The translations under genes were made by a program, and so were the position numbers. The notes below the pieces were generated by a model that made no database searches, had not been told where the DNA came from, and worked only from the letters and a program-made list of their open reading frames with translations. A stretch of DNA of 14,377 nt, from contig CALVLO010000018.1 of the NCBI GenBank assembly GCA_944338265.1, forward strand, positions 1 through 14,377, in the 5' to 3' direction. Shown piece by piece: positions 1 to 6,001 of the stretch (its first letter is position 1; every line of letters begins with the position of its first letter). The stretch comes from an uncultured Clostridia bacterium. GTDB taxonomy: Bacteria; Bacillota; Clostridia; Christensenellales; Borkfalkiaceae.

Positions 1-564
1 GCCTTAAGGGGAACCCACAACGAAACCACCGTGCAGGTCGAAAATTACGAGGTCGCCGAACAGAGCACCGAACGCCGCAACGAAGGCGATATGATCGGGC
101 TTAAGATCGGACCGGACGAGATCCACCTCATGCGCCCCAAGTACACCAAAAACGTGTACGACGGCGTCATCACCAAGCGCAACACCGTCCGCTTTGCAGA
201 CGGCGAGTTCGAGTGCGACGTCACGCAGCTCTACCCCGGCAGCCATATCGACGAGGAGGAATATCTCGTGACCGCCGCGGGCGAAAAACTCGATCTCACG
301 GGCACGGAGGTCAAGGTGGAAGTCGGGCTGAGCGATATCACCATCAGCGACGACGAGGAGGCGGGCGGCACCGTCGGCAATATCATCTCCATCATCTACA
401 AGGGCGACCACTACCGCCTCATCGTCCGCACGAACGGCGAGGACGAGGAGGACTTCGTGTTCGCCACGGACGACCTTTGGAACGAAAACGACCTCGTCTC
501 CGTCATCATCCCCAAAGAAAAGATCAAACTCTCCTTGAAGCACGCGGAGGATAAAAAGAAATGA
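1..564 (+). CDS. potA: Spermidine/putrescine ABC transporter ATP-binding protein, C-terminal part (5' end outside window)
   Basis: The frame is open from the first base, so this is the last 187 residues of a longer protein. The Walker motifs and the signature of the ATPase domain lie outside the window. What is visible is the regulatory C-terminal OB-fold/TOBE region. One module runs from RGTHNETTVQV (about base 7) to IGLKIGPDEIHLM (about base 135). A linker strand block NVYDGVITKRNTVRF follows, resembling the NIFDG region of PotA. A second TOBE-like module runs from IISIIYKGDHYRLIV to VIIPKEKIKLSL at the end. Assignment rests on these motifs and on the potB, potC and potD genes directly downstream. 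In the family this subunit hydrolyses ATP on the cytoplasmic face to drive polyamine uptake. The stop overlaps the potB start (ATGA, 561-564). Two TOBE-like modules are more than the usual single one. Substrate specificity is inferred from family only. Confidence 0.85.
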   Translation, partial: ALRGTHNETTVQVENYEVAEQSTERRNEGDMIGLKIGPDEIHLMRPKYTKNVYDGVITKRNTVRFADGEFECDVTQLYPGSHIDEEEYLVTAAGEKLDLTGTEVKVEVGLSDITISDDEEAGGTVGNIISIIYKGDHYRLIVRTNGEDEEDFVFATDDLWNENDLVSVIIPKEKIKLSLKHAEDKKK

Positions 565-1349
565 GGCTGCGCTTTTCCCGCAAGATGCTCGGCATCCCCT
601 ATGCCGTCTTCTTGCTCTTCTTCGTCATCATCCCCATGCTCGTCATCCTCTTTTATGCGTTTACGGACAAGGAGATGCACCTCTCGTTTGAGAACTTTAT
701 CCGCTTTTTTTCCGACCCGACCAAGCTGAGCACCATCGTCTATTCGCTCGTCATCGGGCTCATCACCACCGTCGTGTGCCTTGTGATCGCCTATCCCGTG
801 GCATACATCCTCGCGCGGAGCAAGATGAAAAAGAAGTTCGTCATCCTCCTTCTCTTTGTTACGCCCATGTGGATCAACTTCGTCCTCCGCGTGAACGCCA
901 TCCGCGAACTCCTCAATTGGATGGGGCTTTTGGGCGAAGCCAACTACTTTAACACCATCTTCGGCATGGTATACGACTTTTTGCCCTTTATGATCCTGCC
1001 CCTCTATACCACCTTGCTCAAGATCGACGAGAGCCTGTACGAGGCGAGCGCAGACCTCGGCGGAAACGCATTCACCGCCTTTACGCGCATCACCCTCCCC
1101 CTCTCCATGCCCGGGATCGCAAGCGGCATCACGATGGTGTTCCTGCCCTCGATGACCAACTATGTCGTCTCGGATATGCTCGGCAACTCCAAGGTGACCA
1201 TCATCGGAAAATTCATTTACGAATACTTCGGCACGAATTGGCACATGGGCTCGATGGTGGCGCTCGTTCTGCTCATCGTCGTGCTGCTCTCCACCTGGCT
1301 GACGGGCGGATTGAAAGAAGAAAATAACGCAAGGGGGACAACGCTGTGA
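561..1349 (+). CDS. potB: Spermidine/putrescine ABC transporter permease PotB
   Basis: A 262-residue inner-membrane permease with about six hydrophobic helices; the first spans about residues 11-34. The cytoplasmic EAA loop that contacts the ATPase is at residues 161-186 (EASADLGG... ITLPLSMPGI), the signature of binding-protein-dependent permeases. Length is normal for PotB. The ATG start at 561 overlaps the potA stop in ATGA, and GGAGG lies about 10 bases upstream, so translation is probably coupled. In the family PotB and PotC form the heterodimeric channel for polyamines, fed by PotD. The assignment as PotB rather than PotC rests on gene order and on the N-terminal pattern (short cytoplasmic tail, then a long periplasmic-type loop with TDKEMHLSFENF). 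Confidence 0.93.
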   Translation: MRLRFSRKMLGIPYAVFLLFFVIIPMLVILFYAFTDKEMHLSFENFIRFFSDPTKLSTIVYSLVIGLITTVVCLVIAYPVAYILARSKMKKKFVILLLFVTPMWINFVLRVNAIRELLNWMGLLGEANYFNTIFGMVYDFLPFMILPLYTTLLKIDESLYEASADLGGNAFTAFTRITLPLSMPGIASGITMVFLPSMTNYVVSDMLGNSKVTIIGKFIYEYFGTNWHMGSMVALVLLIVVLLSTWLTGGLKEENNARGTTL

Positions 1350-2167
1350 ACAAGAAAGCCATCGCGATAAAATGCGCCAAAGCGGCGTTCATCGGGCTCG
1401 TGCTCCTGTTGCTGTACGCACCCATCCTGCTCCTCGCCGTCTACAGTTTTATGGATACCGACGTCATCGGCACTTCGGGCGGGTTTTCCTTTACGCACTA
1501 CCGCGCGCTCTTTACAGACGATAAAGTGCTCGCGATGATCGGCAACACCTTCTCCCTTGCGCTCGCCGCCGCGGCACTCTCTACCGTGCTCGGCACTTTG
1601 GGTGCGCTCGGCATCTATTACAGCAGGCGCCGCTTTAAGGCGACGATGTGCGCCTTTAACCGCATCCCCATCATCAATGCGGAGATCGTAACGGCACTTG
1701 CGCTCGCCATCACCTTTGTGGCGTTCGGGCTGCCCAAATCGTACTTTACGATGCTTGTGGGGCACATGGTCATCTGCACTCCCTTCGTCGTACTCTCCGT
1801 GATGCCAAAGCTCAAACAGATGGATAACTCCCTCTATGAGGCGGCGCTCGATCTGGGCGCAAGCCCCGCAAAAGCACTCTTCCGCGTAGTGCTGCCGCAG
1901 ATCGTCCCCGGCGTCATCTCGGGCTTTATGCTCGCCGTCACCCTCTCGCTCGACGACTATATCGTCACCTTCTACACCCGCCCCTCCGGCTTTGAGACCA
2001 TTTCGACCTACGTCTTCAACGCGACGACGCGCGGCAACGCCCACACCGCATCGACTTTGGCTTCCTTCTGGGCGCTGACGACCATCATCTTCGTCGTCAT
2101 CCTCATCGTCGTCATCTCCGCCAACCTTGCGGGACGGAAAAAGCAAAAAACGGAGGTCCGCAGATGA
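1346..2167 (+). CDS. potC: Spermidine/putrescine ABC transporter permease PotC
   Basis: A 273-residue permease. The first membrane helix spans about residues 13-35, followed by SFMDTDVIGTSGGFSFTHYRALF, which resembles the PotC signature after helix 1. The EAA loop is at residues 165-190 (EAALDLGASPAKALFRVVLP). The SLDDYIVTFYT segment near residue 201 is typical of PotC and related permeases. The start is GTG at 1346, overlapping the potB TGA stop by four bases (GTGA), with AAGGGGG about 8 bases upstream. The protein ends in a basic tail (GRKKQKTEVRR). It should pair with PotB as the second half of the membrane channel. Membrane topology is inferred from hydrophobicity by eye. Confidence 0.93.
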   Translation: MNKKAIAIKCAKAAFIGLVLLLLYAPILLLAVYSFMDTDVIGTSGGFSFTHYRALFTDDKVLAMIGNTFSLALAAAALSTVLGTLGALGIYYSRRRFKATMCAFNRIPIINAEIVTALALAITFVAFGLPKSYFTMLVGHMVICTPFVVLSVMPKLKQMDNSLYEAALDLGASPAKALFRVVLPQIVPGVISGFMLAVTLSLDDYIVTFYTRPSGFETISTYVFNATTRGNAHTASTLASFWALTTIIFVVILIVVISANLAGRKKQKTEVRR

Positions 2168-3744
2168 AGAAGAGAATTTCCGCCATGCTGCTCGCCGCCG
2201 TCGCGTGCCTTCCCACCATCTCGCTGTTTACAGGGTGCGCGCAGAAGGGCGAAACGGTGCTCCGCGTCTATAGCTGGGAGGAATACATCGACGAGGGCGG
2301 CGAGGACTCCTACGACGGCACCGCCGATGCGCCCGATATGGTCTCCCGCTTCGAGGCGTGGTACGAGGAAACCTACGGCTCCCCCATCCGCGTGGAGTAT
2401 TCCACCTTCGGCACCAACGAAGATATGTACAATCAGCTCAAATTGGGCAACGAGTACGATCTTCTGTGCCCCTCCGAGTACATGATCATGAAGCTCGCGG
2501 CGGAGGGCTATCTTCAACCTTATTCCGAAGCGTTCTTCGACGAGACCAACCCCGACAATCACTATATCCGCAATGTCTCCCCCTATATCCACGCAATGTT
2601 CGAGAGCAACCGCATCAACAAGGCGGATCCCGAAAGCACGGAGACGTGGAGCGACTACGCCGCAGGCTACATGTGGGGCGTAACGGGATTTACCTACAAT
2701 CCCGCATATGTGAACGAGGAAGACCTGCGTTCGCTCGGATGGGACGTCATGACCGCGGAAGCATACCAAAACAAAGTCACCACCAAAGACAACGTGCGCG
2801 ATTCTTATTTCGTGGCGCTCGCCATCCTCTATAAGGAGGAGATCGCCGCGCTCGATCCCACCTCCCCCGATTACGGAAAACAGCTTGCCGCCATCATGAA
2901 CCGCACAGACGAAGAGACCATCGCCGCGGCGGAGGAAGTCATGCAAGCGATGGACGAAAACATCTTCGGCTATGAGACGGATACGGGCAAGGCGGACATT
3001 GTAAGCGGAAGGATCTGGCTCAACTTTGCTTGGAGCGGCGATGCGGTGTACGCGATGGACCTTGCCGAAGCGGGCGAAGATGAAGACGGCAACGAGACGG
3101 ACAGCACCCTCTTGAACTTCTTCATCCCCGAAGAGTGCGCCAACTTGTGGTTTGACGGCTGGGTGATGCCCAAGGGCGCCAACACACAGGCGGCGGAGGC
3201 GTTCGTCAACTTCCTCTCCATGCCCGAAAACGCCGTGCGCAATATGTATTATATCGGCTATTCGGGCGTGATCGCAGGTGACGAAGTGTTCGATTATGTC
3301 TGCGAGACGTATGCAGTCGATCCCGAAGAATACGAGAGCGAAGAAGAATACGTCGTGTACGATCTCAGCTATTTCTTCGGCGGGAGCGACGCGCCACAGG
3401 GCTCGTACACCTTCTATGCCGACCGCGACCAGGCTGAGCGCCGCCAACTGCACGCCCACTATCCCCCTTACGAGGTCACGCGGCGATGCGCCGTGATGGA
3501 TTACTACGGCGAAGAGGCGAACGAGAACATCAACGAGCTGTGGTCGCGTATCAAGGGCGAGACGCTCGAACCGTGGGCGATCGCCGTCATCTGCGTGGGT
3601 GTGGCACTCATCGTCGGAGCGGTGCTCCTTGTAAAATTCGGCGGCAAGATCGACTTCTTCCGCCTCCCGCCCAAAAAGGGATATACGCGCGTCAAACAGG
3701 AAGACTTCAAAAAATATCCAAACGACAAACAAAACCCCGTGTAA
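2164..3744 (+). CDS. potD: Extracellular polyamine-binding lipoprotein PotD, extended, with C-terminal membrane anchor
   Basis: A 526-residue solute-binding protein. Residues 1-25 are a lipoprotein signal: MKKR, a hydrophobic stretch, then LFTGC with Cys25 as the probable lipidated residue. Family hallmarks follow: RVYSWEEYIDEG (34-45), YSTFGTNEDMYNQLK (79-93), YDLLCPSEYMI (98-108), FFIPEECANLWFDGWVMPKGA (319-339), and the late YPPYEVTRRCAVM segment (433-445). The protein is far longer than E. coli PotD (about 348 residues). The extra length includes an acidic insert around 373-430 and a tail with one hydrophobic helix (about 471-491, WAIAVICVGVALIVGAVLL) followed by 35 mostly basic residues. 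The tail predicts a second, C-terminal anchor with its end in the cytoplasm. The start overlaps the potC stop (ATGA) and GGAGGT lies 6 bases upstream. The exact ligand (spermidine, putrescine or other) cannot be read from sequence. Confidence 0.92.
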   Translation: MKKRISAMLLAAVACLPTISLFTGCAQKGETVLRVYSWEEYIDEGGEDSYDGTADAPDMVSRFEAWYEETYGSPIRVEYSTFGTNEDMYNQLKLGNEYDLLCPSEYMIMKLAAEGYLQPYSEAFFDETNPDNHYIRNVSPYIHAMFESNRINKADPESTETWSDYAAGYMWGVTGFTYNPAYVNEEDLRSLGWDVMTAEAYQNKVTTKDNVRDSYFVALAILYKEEIAALDPTSPDYGKQLAAIMNRTDEETIAAAEEVMQAMDENIFGYETDTGKADIVSGRIWLNFAWSGDAVYAMDLAEAGEDEDGNETDSTLLNFFIPEECANLWFDGWVMPKGANTQAAEAFVNFLSMPENAVRNMYYIGYSGVIAGDEVFDYVCETYAVDPEEYESEEEYVVYDLSYFFGGSDAPQGSYTFYADRDQAERRQLHAHYPPYEVTRRCAVMDYYGEEANENINELWSRIKGETLEPWAIAVICVGVALIVGAVLLVKFGGKIDFFRLPPKKGYTRVKQEDFKKYPNDKQNPV

Positions 3745-3760
3745 AATCGCGGGGTTTTTC
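3731..3760 (+). terminator. Rho-independent terminator of the pot operon
   Basis: A 9-bp perfect stem (AAAACCCCG at 3731-3739 with CGGGGTTTT at 3750-3758) with a 10-base loop and a T run. The potD stop codon (3742-3744) lies inside the loop, so the hairpin forms over the very end of the gene. Confidence 0.88.
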
Positions 3761-3767
3761 GTTACGC

Positions 3768-3796
3768 AAAAAAAAGACGGGTTCGCCCCGTCTTTT
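3768..3796 (-). terminator. Rho-independent terminator of the 237-residue membrane protein gene (convergent)
   Basis: A 10-bp perfect stem (AAAAGACGGG at 3772-3781 with CCCGTCTTTT at 3787-3796) and a 5-base loop. Read on the minus strand it is followed by eight T residues (3768-3775), placing it 9 bases after the stop of the minus-strand gene at 3805. It also carries a shorter T run on the plus strand, so it may back up the pot operon terminator. Confidence 0.85.
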
Positions 3797-3804
3797 ACTC
3801 CCGT

Positions 3805-4518
3805 TTATTCCGTCAGGAGCCCCTTCTTGCGCGCATATTTTACGATTCGGCGATAACTTGCGCGGAAGCTTCTCCCTGAAAGAGTCCACTTTCCGTCCGC
3901 ATATAAAATAAATTTGCCGTTGTTTCTCCTGCGTGTCACGAATCCATTCTCCGTCACGCGATAAGAAAGCTCCACCAAGGAAATATTCGTCTTTTCCAGC
4001 CAACAAAACAGCCCGAAGAGCGCAAGTGCATAGCCGTCCATCAGATCCATCCCCTCCCCGAACTGCGCAAGAGAGATCTCCTCTCTCGCACCCCGGACGA
4101 GGAAAAATGAGGAAATCGGCTTCCCCTTTTCCGCTTTTGGAAAGTCCAGATCGAAGGAAACACTGCCGTTCTGCACCTGCCAGCCGTCCGAGAGATATTC
4201 CCGCGCATATAGCAGAAGCGCCGCGGAAAATGCGGGGCGGCGCGTCAAGCCGTCGTCCTTGCGGTCGGAAGACGTAAAATTGAGAACGACTTCCGCAACG
4301 AACGCCGCCGCTCCGAGCGCAATGCAGACGATCAACAGCGCAAGACGCCACGGAGGATAAGTTCCGCCTTCGTCTGCAATAAGAAACCCCGCCGCGACCA
4401 GACACGCAGTCCCGACAAGACAAAGGGCAAGCCCGATATAGCCTGCTCGCTTTGCGCGCGCAAGCCGACGCTGTTCCCTGCGGAAAATTTCCGTTTTTGA
4501 ATATTCTTCAAAAGTCAT
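3805..4518 (-). CDS. Unrecognised two-helix membrane protein, 237 residues
   Basis: I do not recognise this protein. It starts with a short charged cytoplasmic-type segment rich in Arg and Lys (residues 1-24, RREQRRLARAKR). Two hydrophobic helices follow at about 25-47 and 57-80, and then a soluble domain of about 155 residues with mixed strand and helix character. The end is strongly basic (RASYRRIVKYARKKGLL). By the positive-inside rule both termini should face the cytoplasm, with a short loop outside (DEGGTYPP). No catalytic motif, Cys pair or repeat stands out. The ATG at 4518 is preceded by a purine-rich but weak ribosome site (GAAAAGAAAT). The gene is last in the minus-strand direction after the SPFH and zinc-ribbon genes and ends at a strong terminator. 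It may share their transcript or use the weak promoter candidate at 4551-4579. It appears to be a real gene because of its length, start, codon-like composition and terminator. Confidence 0.8.
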   Translation of the reverse strand: MTFEEYSKTEIFRREQRRLARAKRAGYIGLALCLVGTACLVAAGFLIADEGGTYPPWRLALLIVCIALGAAAFVAEVVLNFTSSDRKDDGLTRRPAFSAALLLYAREYLSDGWQVQNGSVSFDLDFPKAEKGKPISSFFLVRGAREEISLAQFGEGMDLMDGYALALFGLFCWLEKTNISLVELSYRVTENGFVTRRRNNGKFILYADGKWTLSGRSFRASYRRIVKYARKKGLLTE

Positions 4519-4550
4519 ATATTTCTTTTCATATTTCTGCTCTTATTGAT

Positions 4551-4579
4551 ATACTATGTCACACATAGTACCATGAAAA
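4551..4579 (-). promoter_or_regulatory. Weak candidate promoter overlapping the palindromic repeat
   Basis: On the minus strand TTTTCA (4574-4579) and TAGTAT (4551-4556) are separated by 17 bases; each hexamer matches four of six positions of the sigma-70/sigma-A consensus. The 237-residue gene starts about 26 bases after the predicted start site. The palindrome at 4552-4570 covers the spacer and -10 region, where a repressor would act. This is suggestive only. Confidence 0.3.
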
Positions 4580-4593
4580 GCGCTATTTCTTAA
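4552..4593 (-). repeat. Palindromic repeat, intergenic copy
   Basis: The core is a perfect 8-bp inverted repeat, TACTATGT-CAC-ACATAGTA (4552-4570), followed by CCATG, which makes a third half-site. The 24-base core (4552-4575) matches 21 of 24 bases with the copy in miaA at 7346-7369. Extending to 42 bases, 31 positions match without gaps, including TTAA and AAAT blocks at the far end (4585-4593). There is no T run after the hairpin, so it is not a terminator. It lies between the small-frame region and the 237-residue gene. Confidence 0.75.
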
Positions 4594-4714
4594 CTCCTTC
4601 CTGTGCCCATTCGGTCAAAAGATCTTCGATCTGCCCGTTGATAGAATTTCGCCCCAGGCGACGCCGCCTTTCCGCGACAGACGCCGCACAAATCGAACAG
4701 CACGAGGAGCGCAA
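4583..4714 (-). CDS. Doubtful small reading frame, 43 residues, TTG start
   Basis: A TTG at 4714 is preceded at 10 bases by a very good Shine-Dalgarno sequence (AAGGAGG, 4725-4731). The frame ends at TAG 4583-4585. The last 22 residues (RNSINGQIEDLLTEWAQEGVKK) look like a normal protein end, while the first half is Cys- and Arg-rich and unconvincing. A rival frame in the same stretch (4615-4767) would overlap the zinc-ribbon stop in ATGA. The stretch may hold a decayed gene rather than either small protein. I recognise no family. Confidence 0.22.
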   Translation of the reverse strand: MRSSCCSICAASVAERRRRLGRNSINGQIEDLLTEWAQEGVKK

Positions 4715-4767
4715 TTATTCCGCCCCTCCTTACTCGATTTCCAAAAAGCAAACACAAGAAAATTCAT
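4615..4767 (-). CDS. Doubtful small reading frame, 50 residues, ATGA-coupled to the zinc-ribbon gene
   Basis: The ATG at 4767 overlaps the TGA stop of the upstream zinc-ribbon gene by four bases, the same arrangement seen between most genes in this window. The product would begin MNFLVFAFWKSSKEG and continue as a basic peptide ending STGRSKIF. It has no recognisable motif, and its composition is not clearly protein-like. It competes with the frame at 4583-4714, and at most one of the two is likely to be real. Confidence 0.15.
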   Translation of the reverse strand: MNFLVFAFWKSSKEGRNNCAPRAVRFVRRLSRKGGVAWGEILSTGRSKIF

Positions 4768-4982
4768 TTGCCCGAATAATCAACAAACGGCTTGAACTTT
4801 TCAGGATTCTCCAACCGGATATGAAATACGGCACCGCAATCGGTACAGGCATATGCGCTCAATTTTGAAGATTTACAGAATAACTTCCCGCTCTGAATTT
4901 TCGGCACGGCAACCAAACCGCCGCCTGTTGCAAACACAATTTCGGTCGTTGCCATGCTTCCGCAAGACTCGCAGCGCACCAT
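4764..4982 (-). CDS. Small zinc-ribbon protein, 72 residues
   Basis: The protein has two CxxC knuckles, C4-x2-C7 near the start and C46-x2-C49 (CTDCG), the layout of a single zinc ribbon. A Gly-rich turn (ATGGGLVAV, 18-26) and an extra Cys at 36 lie between them. Its layout resembles small Zn-ribbon proteins of Bacillota that are annotated as possible nucleic-acid-binding proteins, but the function is unknown and I do not assign a family. The ATG shares one base with the SPFH stop codon (TAATG), and GGGAG lies about 6 bases upstream, so it is probably translated by coupling with the SPFH gene. The tight link suggests the two proteins act together, but this is inference. Confidence 0.8.
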   Translation of the reverse strand: MVRCESCGSMATTEIVFATGGGLVAVPKIQSGKLFCKSSKLSAYACTDCGAVFHIRLENPEKFKPFVDYSGK

Positions 4983-5908
4983 TAGATACTCCCGCTGTTG
5001 ACGACGGGCTGCGCATCCTTATTGCCGCAGAGCACCACAAGAAGATTGCTCACCATCTGCGCTTTTTTCTCGTCATCGAGTTCGACGATCTTCTCGTCCG
5101 AGAGCTTATCGAGCGCCATCTTGACCATAGAGACCGCGCCTTCCACGATCTTCTGTCGCGCCGCAATGATGGCGGAAGCCTGCTGGCGCTGCAACATTGC
5201 CGCGGCGATCTCGGGCGCATACGCAAGGTGGGAGATGCGCGCCTCCAAAATTTCGATGCCCGCCATCTCCGCGCGCGTCTGGATCTCCCCTTTCAAAATA
5301 TCGGCAACTTCCTGCGCCGAACCGCGCAGCGACTTTTCATCGCCATTCGAAGAGACGTCGTAGGGATACTGTCGCGCCACCTGGCGGATGGCGGCATCAC
5401 ACTGCGTAGAGAGAAACGCCATGTAATTATCGACGTTGAAGACGGCGCACGCCGTATCGACAATGCGCCAAATGACGACGACGGAGATCTCGATGGGATT
5501 GCCCTCTTCATCGTTGACCTTCTGCTTCTCGTTGTTGAGCGTCATCGCCTTCAAGGAGAGCTTCTTGCTCATGACGCCCGCCGTAAAGCGCGCGGGATTG
5601 ACCGCAGAACAGAAGGGATTTACCCAAAAATAGCCCTCTTTTTTGCGCGAACCGTGGTATTTGCCGAAGAGGGTAAAGACGTAGCTCTCGTTGGGCTGCA
5701 GCGTCTTAAACCCGCCAAGCAAAAACATATTTACGATCCAGAGCAGCATGCCGCATCCCATCAGTGCGCCGAACGCACTGTCCTCTTCCAGCATCAGCGC
5801 ACCCATGATGATCATGACGACCGCGCCGCAAAAGAGAAGGATCCACACAAACAGCATCAGCCACCCGTTCAGGGCGTGCACTTCTTTTTCTTTGATCTCG
5901 CGTTGCAT
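4982..5908 (-). CDS. SPFH/band-7 domain membrane protein, 308 residues
   Basis: Two hydrophobic helices lie at the N-terminus (about 14-39 and 45-66), followed by a band-7/prohibitin-like domain. The GGFKTLQPNESYVFTLFGKYHGS stretch (65-87), the IEISVVVIWRIVDTACAVFNVDNY region, and the alternating Ala/Glu-rich helix with QTRAEMAGIEILEARISHLAYAPEIAAAMLQRQQA are typical of SPFH proteins. The C-terminal part is probably helical or coiled coil, with a short VVNSGSI end. Such proteins oligomerise at the membrane and scaffold microdomains or control membrane proteases; no enzyme activity is expected. The start has AGGTGA about 6 bases upstream and a near-consensus promoter 24 bases further upstream. 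It has no NfeD partner beside it; a zinc-ribbon gene follows instead. Confidence 0.88.
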   Translation of the reverse strand: MQREIKEKEVHALNGWLMLFVWILLFCGAVVMIIMGALMLEEDSAFGALMGCGMLLWIVNMFLLGGFKTLQPNESYVFTLFGKYHGSRKKEGYFWVNPFCSAVNPARFTAGVMSKKLSLKAMTLNNEKQKVNDEEGNPIEISVVVIWRIVDTACAVFNVDNYMAFLSTQCDAAIRQVARQYPYDVSSNGDEKSLRGSAQEVADILKGEIQTRAEMAGIEILEARISHLAYAPEIAAAMLQRQQASAIIAARQKIVEGAVSMVKMALDKLSDEKIVELDDEKKAQMVSNLLVVLCGNKDAQPVVNSGSI

Positions 5909-5931
5909 TCTGTCACCTCGTTTTTTCTACT

Positions 5932-5960
5932 ATCATACCCCATCTTTGCGCGCCTGTCAA
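5932..5960 (-). promoter_or_regulatory. Strong sigma-A type promoter for the SPFH gene
   Basis: On the minus strand TTGACA (5955-5960) and TATGAT (5932-5937) are separated by exactly 17 bases, matching the consensus in 6 of 6 and 5 of 6 positions. The predicted start is near 5925, leaving a 5' leader of about 17 bases that contains the AGGTGA ribosome site. Confidence 0.85.
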
Positions 5961-5971
5961 CCCCCTCCCGT

Positions 5972-6001
5972 AAAAAAAGCACCCACTGCGGGCGCCTTTT
6001 T
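5972..6001 (-). terminator. Rho-independent terminator of the repair/tRNA-modification operon
   Basis: On the minus strand AAAAAGGCGCCC pairs with GGGTGCTTTTT around a loop of about 5 bases, with one bulged G and one G-T pair, followed by a run of T. The first arm starts within the stop codon of the YnbB-like gene. It separates this operon from the SPFH promoter. Confidence 0.8.

Noticed and set aside
2008..3732. A 574-codon open frame on the minus strand opposite potD.
   Set aside because: It is a mirror frame of potD, which has a signal peptide, family motifs and coupled start; the antisense product has no recognisable domain.
4552..4570. The palindrome as a rho-independent terminator or insertion sequence end.
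   Set aside because: It is AT-rich and lacks a T tract, and there is no transposase gene or matching inverted end nearby.
4657..4670. A short hairpin AGGCG-ACGC-CGCCT as a terminator after the zinc-ribbon gene.
   Set aside because: The stem has only five pairs and no T run follows on either strand, so read-through towards the 237-residue gene remains likely.
4638..4868. A 76-codon plus-strand frame over the gap and zinc-ribbon gene.
   Set aside because: There is no ribosome site of note and it overlaps the CxxC-bearing zinc-ribbon gene on the other strand.
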